64,000 nt of DNA, taken from the NCBI GenBank assembly GCA_019321725.1, contig CM033113.1, positions 10,540,001 through 10,604,000 of the forward strand, written 5' to 3'. Positions 52,141-64,000 of this stretch are shown here, one piece after another (position 1 is the stretch's first letter; the number at the start of each line of letters is the position of its first letter). Both the position numbers and the translations under genes were made by a program. The stretch comes from Paulownia fortunei. Taxonomy: Eukaryota > Streptophyta > Magnoliopsida > Lamiales > Paulowniaceae. The notes under the pieces were generated by a model. That model did not search any database. It was given only the letters and a program-made list of their open reading frames with translations, and was not told where the DNA came from.

Positions 52141-52485
52141 CCGTAGACGAGCAGAGTTGAACATGTTATTATTCAATTATTATCGAGTTTTAAAATTTGT
52201 ATTTGAATTTGATTTAATTGTTAATTGAATTATGTTTAAACGAATTTTAATTTAGTCGAATAAAAATTGAACTCGACTAACTTAGTTTTTTTACATATAT
52301 TTCTTTATTTTTACTAATCAAGTCGAACTCGAGCTGAATTTCAGATATTATTGGCTTAAAAAATAAATTAAACTTGATTTATTATATTTAACGAATTGAG
52401 CAAAATAACTACTAGCGATCAATGTCGATCGAGTATTGAATAATTTAGTTTGTTTTTTAATTTTATGCATATTTTCAATCATTAA
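52141..52485. repeat. Dispersed repeat copy, second
   Basis: It is collinear with 50871-51220: TATTATCGAGTTTTAAAATT, then TTTAAACGAATTTTAATTTAGTCGA, then ACTAATCAAGTCGAACTCGAG, then ATGTCGATCGAGTATTGAATAATTTA. Both copies have the same orientation, about 1.27 kb apart. Confidence 0.65.
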
Positions 52486-52759
52486 GGCCTGAAAAGACAT
52501 AAATCTCTTCAAGTAAATAATTTTGGCTAAAACGAGATGACACTCGTGAGAATTTAATCGGGGTTGAGTATAAACCGAGTTTGGTATACAGCCCCAACAC
52601 ATTGAAAGAAAATGTGATAATTTTAAGCCTGGTCACTCCCCTTGGGCGTCAACTGCTTTGCAATACTTTGTTTTCATGAATCAGCTTGCATGCCTGCAAT
52701 TTCTTTGATTCATCTTCTTTTTTTTGTCAAAATGAAAAATTCTAAGTTGCCCGAGGCTC

Positions 52760-52820
52760 TAGTTTTTTTTGTTTTTGTTTTTGTTTTTGTTTTTTGTTTT
52801 TTGTGTTTTTTTTTTTTTAA
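52760..52820 (+). repeat. TTTTTG-type microsatellite
   Basis: GTTTTT units are repeated about eight times and end in a T-run at 52807-52819. Confidence 0.85.
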
Positions 52821-53879
52821 CGTACACTAGTGTCTATTTCTATGACACAAGTGAAATGGATTGCAATAGCTTTACACGAAGCGATTATTTAGAAATAAAA
52901 CTGCTCAAATCAGTTTTTGATATTGAAAAAGTTTAAATGATTTATATTTATATAGCAATATTATTTAGCTTATTAAATCTAATTAAAAAAACTGAAAAAT
53001 AGTATTCAACCTTAAGTTGATAAACTAATAAATCAAGTTTAAATTAATTTTTAAATAATTTAATTTATTTTTTAGTCCTATTTCGTAGTATTAACCCACA
53101 CAATGCACAAGGGATAGATGAAATGGAGACGGGTTTTAAGTGTATTTTGTGTCTATTTGGATTATGAATTTGAGTGAATAACAACAAAAAGAGTATAAAT
53201 CTAGGTTTTTGAGGAAAAAAAAATAAACATAAAGTATTTACGAGAGCATGGCTGATTTGAATTTCCTTTTTCTTTTTTAGATTTTATGGTATTCAACTTT
53301 ATTAAGAAAATAATAACTATAATATAATATACATATTATTATATTTCCCTAGTTAAAAGTTGCAATTGAATTTAGTAATTAGCAATTTACTTTCATATTC
53401 TTGTCATTTCCATCCTGTACTTGCTTTATGGCTGGAGTCATTTTGGAATATTTTGAGCAACTTTTTGAGGAAATATGTTTTGAAGGGGTGTACGGAAAAT
53501 GTGTGTAATTTTGTTTTAAAAATAATTGATGTGATGTATTTTTTAACAAAAAAGCATTTGATTTTATTTTTAGAGATCACATTTTTTTAGAATGTGATGT
53601 CTTGTAACATTTTTTTTTAATGATGTCACATAAGATCTTGTATTATTATTATATTAAGATAATGATCAAAAAATATATATTTATATTAAGATAATAATTA
53701 TAAAATATAAATTATATATATATATTTTTTCACCGATGTATTGACCAGAATATATATAAAAATGTACGTATAAAAAGATGTAATAATCAAAATATACATA
53801 TATGTCTATTGTGTCTCTATGTATGTTTATATAATGGTTGGTTCGATAGGAGGAATGGACAATTAGAGCGAATGATATA

Positions 53880-54195
53880 ACATAGCTGGATGGAAAGGGG
53901 AGCAACATTCTGCCACCCCTCCCCATCAACCCGCCACCATTGTCCACCCACCCTGCACCACCCATTTTCCACCTCGCCAACCCCATGCTCCCACGGACCC
54001 TTCCAACTTCAATCCCCAATTTCCACACCCCTCTCCAACCCCAAACCCTATTCCATGCCCCTGTCACTCTAATACCCATACCCATCCCACAGTCATCCGC
54101 TCCGCACACTCCTTGGCCATCTCAAACCCCCAAATGTCATTTGCATCAACACCAACCACCACCACTAGCCCCTCATTCCCCAAAAGTACCATTAC
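53880..54195. other. Cytosine-rich island without a recognised gene
   Basis: Positions 53905-54185 are markedly C-rich (CCACCC, CCCCAAACCC and CACCACC motifs), bordered by very AT-rich DNA. All three plus frames and one minus frame stay open for stretches simply because stop codons are rare in such sequence. The conceptual proteins are Pro/His/Ser- or Gly/Trp-rich with no domain. It may be a fragment captured by, or flanking, the adjacent foldback element. Confidence 0.45.
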
Positions 54196-54204
54196 ATTAT
54201 CCCA

Positions 54205-55180
54205 AAATTTTTCTATTATTTTTTTCAGAATTAATTATATTTTACCCTATTTACTTTTATTGAGTATTATTTTATCCTCTTATACTCTCAATTATCTCAT
54301 TTTATCATTTTGTATTTTTATTTTATCTCGCTTTATTTTCTTATTTTCTTATATTCTCATTATATCATTTTATCCCATATTTTCTTAAAAAATAACCAAA
54401 TTGCTCTTGTCTACTACTACTTTTAGTGAAATTAATTTTAAAATATTTTAATACAATTTTTATGCTCTAATAATTTTTTTAACTTAATTAAATAATACTT
54501 AATATTAAAATTTTAAACTTTATTGTACTTAAAGTTTAATATTAATTTTCAATTTAATATGATTCCTATTAAATTATTATTTAGTAGGATATTTTTTATG
54601 AGTTAATACACTTTACTTATGAATTTTCTACTAATTATAAATCTAAAAGTTATATAACATTTTTATAAATAATATTTTATTAAATATGTAAATAATGATA
54701 AATTTATTACTGATATTTTACGTATTTAACAAAATATTATTTAGTAACATATTATATAATTATTATATTTAAGATGAGATTAAGTAAAATGTATTAACTA
54801 ATAAAAAATATTCTATGATATAGAAATTCAATATGAACTATATTAATTAAAAAATGCTATTAAAATTAAGTGCATTAAAATTCAATTGAATTTAATATTA
54901 TGTGCTAATTAATTAAATTACAAAATATTAAAATATAAATACAAGTTTAACTAATACTAACATATTTTAAAATAATTTTACTATAAATAGTAAATAAGGG
55001 TAATATGGTTATATTTTAAGAGTACAGCGGTAAAATGGAATAATAAAAATATAAATGGGTAAAGTGAGATAAAAAAGAGTACAAATGAGTAAAATAAAAT
55101 AATTAAAAATACATTATTAAAGTGATATTTAATAAAAGTATAAGGGAGTAAAATAAAATTATTTATTTTTTTAAAAACAC
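54205..55180. mobile_element. Foldback element of about 1 kb (long AT-rich inverted repeat)
   Basis: The left arm (about 54205-54560) and the right arm (about 54820-55180) are imperfect reverse complements. CTTAAAAAATAACCAAATTGC near 54385 pairs with TATGGTTATATTTTAAG near 55010. GTTAATACACTTTACTTA (54604) pairs with TAAGTAAAATGTATTAAC (54783). TTACTTTTATTGAGTAT near 54250 pairs with the inverted block near 55130. Complementarity continues almost to the centre (about 54700). There is no coding capacity, and the ends and target duplication could not be fixed, so the family is unknown. Confidence 0.65.
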
Positions 55181-58647
<3,467 letters not shown>

Positions 58648-59998
58648 GGCTAGCCGGGAAGAATTGGAAAATGAGGGTAATTACTCCTGCATAGTTTTTG
58701 TACATTATCAGTGTTTTTGGCTTCGCTGTTTTTTTTTTTGTGTCATTTACCTTTTTCTTTTTTGTTTTCTCTTGTTGGTTGAGATCACTCATGACTGCAT
58801 CAATCCTGAAAATACAGGAAGGAGTGTTTTCGTGAAAACTCAATTTCAGTAGAAGCACAACAAACTGATAGTTTCATTGGTTAGCTTATAGGTTGTGAAG
58901 GCGAGAGTCTGCCTTACTATGCTTTTGGACCATGGTTTGGGAATTCTTGTTCATGGAAAACCATTTCATATAATATTTACAGGATCTCATTCCCTCCATG
59001 TATCATCCTTCATCATGATTCTATGGCTTCTAGTTCTGTGTTGGTTGCAGATAAATTTTGTTTGTGTACATGTGCGATTTACCATAACCCTTTTTGACAC
59101 AGTAATGCATTACTGACAGGCGCAAACTGAGATGTTAAAAGTTTTGTCTGTGTTCTTTGTTCTAGACCATCATTTTTCCATGATCATCCACCATTTATAA
59201 GGATGTAAACTAACGAGTTGAGTCGAATAAGGTAATTTTCAAGTTTGGTTTAAAATTTTTATTGAGATTAAAATTGTTTTTTGAGTTTTGGTTCGATTTT
59301 GATTTGATTTTAGACGAGTCGAGCTCAATCGAGTTTTAATCAATTCTCAAGTAATATATTTTTTTATACACATTTTAATATTTTTTAGGTAATACGGCTC
59401 AAACCAACTTCAAATCTTCTCAACAAAAAAATGTGTCCGATCTTGTTTTATATTTGAATATCAGGTAACTTAATTTGTTTTTCAGCTCTAGACATTTGGA
59501 TGAGACACTCTCTCATTGCAGCAAGAAGTGCTAGCTGTTTGTCTATGCTGTACAGCTTAGGATTTTTAGTCATTTTCGGTCTAGGCTCTTTTGTGGTAGA
59601 ATGTCCTGCTCGGGTATCTAAGAATGGGACATCAAAATTTGATTCATTAAACATATAGCCGAAATGGATACCAACACGAGTACGAGGAGGAAAATATCAG
59701 AATGTCCACTTAAAATTCGGTCAAGTTCCCTGTATAAATGAAGACTTGAGCAACAAATTTCTGCAATGCATGTGTAAATTGCAGTGGTATCATGTGAAAA
59801 AACTGGAAAAAAGAAAGGAAGAGGGAGGTGGGGGAAGAAAATAATTTCTCTGGAAATCTTTACAGTCAAAAAATGAAATGATGACAAGAACTTGTGTAAC
59901 TCAAGTTTTTCAGTATCTTGTGGCACATCTATGCACCAACATTAATTTTATTGATGTTATTCACGTTTGAATCTTTCATCACTTAGGATTGTAGGACC
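58648..59998. other. Convergent 3' regions of RABA1 and the WRKY gene
   Basis: Positions 58648-59160 are the likely RABA1 3' UTR and flank. Positions 59202-59400 are a degenerate copy of the dispersed TCGAGTTT-type repeat. Positions 59450-59998 are the flank of the WRKY gene. No further gene is seen. Confidence 0.5.
59202..59400. repeat. Dispersed repeat copy, third (degenerate)
   Basis: GACGAGTCGAGCTCAATCGAGTTTTAATC and preceding TTTGGTT/TTCGATTTTGATTTG blocks resemble the copies at 50.9 and 52.1 kb. It is shorter and more eroded. Confidence 0.5.
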
Positions 59999-62278
59999 TT
60001 ATCCCGTGCCGCCACAACATGGTGTCTCCACCCCACACCGCCGGAAAACCACCGAAGACTCGGGCAAGTCCCCAAGATCACCAAACAGGAGCTTGTCCTC
60101 TTCTCCAATGGGCATGAACACTTCCACATCAGCATGCGCCCAAGTGGGCCCCACCAGGGTCGTTCCATCCATCATCGTGGATCCCACATCGCAGAGCCAG
60201 CCGAGCTCCCCCGCCAGCTCCGCAAAGCCATTGTCGGCTGGCTCGATGTCCGGCTGGTTGGCGAAGGCCGCACACTCCTCCGGTGGGAAGTTGGCTGGAG
60301 GATTAGTGGTGGCGGAGGATGAGGAAGGGAAAGTGGGCTTGGCAGCAGCAGAAGCAGCCACAGCCGAGGGATGGTTTTGATGTTGTTGTTGGTGGTGGTT
60401 TTTGGTGGTGGTGGGGAAAGGGTGGTTGTGGTCACAAGAGTAGGTGATAAGGAGGGTGGTGGGGTCAAGGCGGCTCCGCTCTACTTGTTTTCTAGCTGGG
60501 CACCCTTTTGAGCTGCTACACCTATAATATCCTCTGCCATGCAAAAAATCACATGCAATAAACAACTTAGAAAAGAGACCCATTATTAAAACACACACTA
60601 ATTGTATTGTCTTATCTAGCCAATAACAATAAAAGTTGCATGAAAAAGATACATTTTACAGTTCATAAATGTAGTGCAAACATAACTTTATGATTCCTAC
60701 ATCCTCAACTAAGGAAGGAGTACTATTACTATACCTCGCTGATTTTTTTATTTTTTATTTATCTAAATTAAGTTTTATCGAATCTAATTAATCAGATAAA
60801 GTGAATGAAATTTGATATAAAACTATATAATTAATGTGATCTATTCGATGTGTATATATATATGTGTGTGTGTGTGTGTCTTTTAAAGGCATGTTTTCCT
60901 GCTGCTCCAAAGCTGCTGCAATTGTCGGCAAGCAATTTTGAGAGACGATAAAAGAAAATTTTAACAACCAATATCTATTATCCTAAGTATATTATTATTC
61001 TTAAAAATTAAAAAAAAAATTGGAGTGAGGGAATTCTAACCTTTTAGTTCTTAACCAATTTCATATTAGTACATGATTTACACACAACAAACACAAAGAA
61101 AAAAAAAAAAAAATCAAAATAGGTGCAGATAAATAGAATACATTACGGAAATGCTACATCAAATGAACATGTATCGTCAAATGAACATGTATCGGGTTGA
61201 GTGCAACGTACACTCTATAAATGTTTTATTTTTTACAAAATTGAAAACTTTAATATTCATCCATACATTTAATATACCATAGATGGAGTGTGTAGCATAT
61301 ATTGTAACATTCCGTATAAGTCATTTTCCAAGATAAAATGTCAAAATAGAGGTTGAAAATCTAGAGATTAACTTAATACTATGAAGTAAGAGTGTGGCTC
61401 CTTTCAACAAAAGAAATGGACGTGATTATATGCCCCAAGAGCGTGGAAAACAAACCAATAGCAAAGCGTGTGAGGATGGTTCCAAGATGTGTTAGAAATT
61501 TCAACTGCTACATCTCAATTCCCATAAGCCATATTCAATCATTCAATGAATGTAATTTTGGCCCATAGCCGCCTCTAATAATCTATTCTCTGGCATAGTG
61601 CTTTTGACAATATTACAAGAACCACCACCTACTCCCCGGCGGTAACTACAAGAACAAAGTAATTAAGTTTCTTCCTACCTCCATTGCCACTCTAATCACT
61701 CTTAAATCTTAATAAATTCTTCAACTTATTCTTATCGTTAATTACTAATCAAATATACTCAAAAAATATAGTATAATCAAATATTTATTTTTATTTTTTA
61801 ATAGAAATAAGAAGGGACGACTAATGTAGCAAACACCTGTATATCGCTGTGAACCTTTAAATTACCTTGGATAAGGCGACCCCTTTATAGGCTTTTGGCC
61901 GTATTTCCGCCACGACCAAGAATCCGGCGGCGGATACACCTCTCCTTTACTCCGGAATCCGTCGCCGTCGCCAATTGGCACCGTCACTACTTTCTTCTGT
62001 GCACCCCTCTTACTGCAAGAATTCAAACCAATTAATCCACATATATTGATATTTCGCATGATTTTCAAGATTCTTTCCTTTCACTCCCATGAAAAAAAAA
62101 AACATATACAAAAAAAAATTGTAAGAAAATCAAACCTTTTCTTGGGTGAAGGGGCATATGCTTCTTCAGCTGCCTCATCACCAGAAAGTGGAGAATCAGC
62201 TGTGTTTTCTGGAGGAGGGGGAGTAGTAGTAGTGGTGGTGGAATCCTCCTCATGTTCATGATCTAATCTACCCTCCAT
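59999..62278 (-). CDS. WRKY transcription factor, group IIe (WRKY65/69-like), 274 aa
   Basis: The exons on the minus strand are 62278-62136, 62012-61866 and 60533-59999, in phase, giving 274 residues. The acidic N-terminus has a Thr/Pro run (residues 13-23). A basic stretch [11 protein letters not shown] precedes the DNA-binding domain and may be the nuclear signal. The WRKY domain has WRKYGQK at 82-88 and the zinc ligands C102, C108, H132 and H134 (C-X5-C-X23-H-X-H). The intron inside the domain, at the PYPR/GYYRC junction, is the conserved one for group II. The tail is His/Asn/Gln-rich, then acidic, and ends with the [17 protein letters not shown] motif of WRKY65/69. It binds W-box DNA (TTGAC) as a nuclear regulator. 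The specific targets cannot be read from sequence. Confidence 0.95.
60534..61865 (-). other. WRKY intron 2 (1332 bp)
   Basis: The intron runs from CAAG|GTAATT to ATGGCAG|AGGATA. It contains a TA/TG microsatellite (60855-60882), an A-run (61100-61113), and a short direct repeat TCAAATGAACATGTATCG twice (about 61159-61195). No gene is present. Confidence 0.75.
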
Positions 62279-62520
62279 TTTATCTCACTATTGGAAAAAG
62301 AATATATGTACACAACTATATATACATATATGTATGTATGTATGGCTAGCCCTCTAGCTAGCTTATGAAAAGGAACTTTTTCATGGGAAGTTTTGTATGC
62401 ATGTATATGTATATATCACTTGCCTGAAAGAAGAAGGTGGGTGGGGTGGGGGGGGGGGGCGGGGGGTGGAGAGGGTTGCCGGAGAGAGTTGGTGTCAAGT
62501 GGGGAAGGTGGTGGAATTTG
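62279..62520 (-). promoter_or_regulatory. WRKY promoter/5' leader with a C-rich tract on the coding strand
   Basis: On the minus strand, a run of C with single T/G/A interruptions (plus-strand G-tract 62436-62472) lies about 160-195 bp upstream of the ATG. Just inside is TA/TG-rich sequence (62300-62345). A W-box core (TTGAC, plus strand near 62551) might allow WRKY self-regulation, as is known for many WRKY genes. This is inference only. Confidence 0.45.
62436..62472 (+). repeat. G-rich tract, potential G-quadruplex
   Basis: GGTGGGTGGGGTGGGG is followed by a longer G-run, C and GGGGGGTGG. It resembles the tract at 39078-39104 and meets the four-run quadruplex pattern. Confidence 0.75.
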
Positions 62521-62529
62521 TGAACATAG

Positions 62530-64000
62530 GATTTTAATATCAGAGCAGTCACGTTGACAGATTGGCATAAGGGGAGTAATTTATTAAGGACGTGCAAGCC
62601 AATTCACTTATTAATTTTTTTGACACATTCTTGTAGTATTAATTATTATTTTTTTTTATAGATATTTATTTATTTATTTGAGGGTCCATCACTCACCTGT
62701 AATAATGTAGTTATAAGTTTGTCAGTGATATTATGTCATGTCAATCGGTCAATTTTTATATGTGTGCGAAATAGAAAATTATAAGATGGTTGGAAATAAT
62801 ATATGTATAATCTATTTTTTATTTTTATTTTTTGGTACAAAATAATTGAACTAATTGGCCACCCCCATTTTTTGAGAGCGATTGCTTAATTAAGGGTCGG
62901 AAATTCAATTATGGAGAGCATCAATGACAGCTACCATTGCTGAAACTTCATCAACTGTTTATTTTTATTTTTCATTTTTTTATTAACACAAGGTGATTGA
63001 TAATTCTTCTTTTATTTCGTCTTGAAATTAGATAAAATTAAGACGAACTTTTTATGTTATGAAAAATAAAAAATTAATATTTCATGTTATTGTCAATAGT
63101 TGAATATTTCTTCGGCTTGATTTTTCTACTCTTTTCTCTTATTTAGAAATAGTTTTGGATTTTGAGTATTTATTTATTTTTTTTCTATTTTTGTATGACG
63201 TGAATTCTTGGTATTACATTATTTGCTTCTTCAATGCTAGTATTATATTTTGTCAAGATATTTGGTAATTGATGAAGGGTCCTAATTAAAAATTAAATAT
63301 GAAGCTTATCCAAATAGGGGGAACAAAAAAATAATGAAACAACATCATATGAGATTGGGCTTTTGGTCTTTTTAATATTACACAATAGTTGTACTTAGCC
63401 CCCACAGAAAAAATTGAATTAGTCTAATACCATTTTGTTCGTATTATGAGGGACTAAAAAAATTATAACAATAACAATGATAAAAATAATTTGTGACTAG
63501 CTAGATAAGTAACTCGTGCAAAAGTACGAGTAATTGCTTCATTCATAATAAATATTATATCTAAATACATTTAGATTATCATTTTAAAAATTATATTTAT
63601 CTTTCTAGATATTAATGGCCGATAGAGTACCCTATTTTTTTTAAATGACTCTTCTGCCCTTTGTAAAAATTACACAGACATCCCTTGAAGTTTATCCAAA
63701 TTACACTAACCTCCTTTATAGTTTGTCACGTTACAGCTACATCTCTTGGGTTTTTTTCATTTCACAATTAGATTCTCTGTGATTTATCCTTATAAAATAT
63801 AAAATATTCAAAAAAAAAAAAAAATCCAACTTCAGGCCCATTACATTAAGATTTAAATATAGATGTAAGTCATTGTCTCTTCCTTCTCACTTGCAAGTAT
63901 CTGTTTGCTGTTAAACCCTAAATAATTCAAGTTAACTTCTAAAAAAGAGGTTATTAGATGTTAGTGGTAGATTGATTGTTAGCACAACAGCGGTCACTAA
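62530..64000. other. Right-hand intergenic region, no gene seen
   Basis: AT-rich sequence. Positions 63640-63790 hold three degenerate units of about 35 bp (AAATTACACWRACMTCCYTTRWAGTTTRTC-like), a sequence style common at eroded plant transposons. An A-run is at 63810-63823. Nothing else is recognisable. Confidence 0.5.

Larger units (their letters stand above)
49831..53879. other. Intergenic, repeat-rich, between TPS and RABA1
   Basis: There is no recognisable gene. It contains two copies of the dispersed TCGAG-type repeat (50871-51220 and 52141-52485), a GC-rich island with G-boxes (51840-52130), a TTTTTG/GTTTTT microsatellite (52760-52820) and long AT-rich stretches. Confidence 0.5.

Noticed and set aside
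53681..54109. A 142-codon minus-strand frame rich in Gly, Trp and Met, and overlapping plus frames
   Set aside because: The frames exist because the block is C/G-biased and poor in stops. All frames are open at once, none has a domain, and the frame runs into AT-rich repeat.
59999..60468. Other-frame proteins of 98-137 codons over the WRKY third exon
   Set aside because: They are shadows of the real WRKY frame in a GC-richer exon.

Overview
The window is nuclear DNA from a flowering plant, almost certainly a eudicot. It is AT-rich, the genes carry GT-AG introns, the proteins are plant-specific (a thylakoid FtsH, a DYW-class PPR, a class II trehalose-phosphate synthase, RABA1, a group IIe WRKY), and the gaps are full of retrotransposon and DNA-transposon debris. 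The species cannot be named from the sequence.

Layout. Positions 1-10.8 kb are a transposon graveyard. A minus-oriented LTR runs off the left edge (1-1624). It is head-to-head with a plus-oriented solo LTR of the same family (2821-8965), which has a 5-bp target duplication and is split by a dead 3.2 kb hAT element (4692-7880). A MULE-like element with long inverted repeats follows (9427-10761). From 10.8 to 14.6 kb I recognise no gene. An F-box gene (14676-16040, minus) comes next. A six-transcript-unit stretch starts with an Mpv17/PMP22-family membrane protein gene (18825-27249, plus), whose 6.8 kb first intron holds a decayed Ty1/copia element and a near-perfect hairpin. Next are an unidentified coding relic (27.8-28.3 kb), a broken plastid-type NFU (NifU-like) gene (30771-32189), the FTSH2/VAR2-type protease gene (34926-38742, plus) and an intronless DYW PPR gene (40232-42238, plus). 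A TPS7-like gene (45008-49304, minus) has a GC-AG second intron. From 49.9 to 55.4 kb there is repeat-rich intergenic DNA with a G-box/site II cluster and a roughly 1 kb foldback element. The window ends with a RABA1 (Rab11-like) GTPase gene (55691-58647, plus) and a WRKY65/69-like gene (59999-62278, minus).

The genes are independent eukaryotic units and do not form a pathway. FTSH2, the NFU relic and possibly the PPR protein concern organelles. The TPS-like protein and the WRKY factor are regulatory, RABA1 acts in membrane traffic and the F-box protein in ubiquitin ligation. I found no undescribed molecular system. The most notable items are the nested, target-duplication-supported transposons, the intronic hairpin, the frameshifted NFU copy, the GC-AG intron and the two large inverted-repeat elements.
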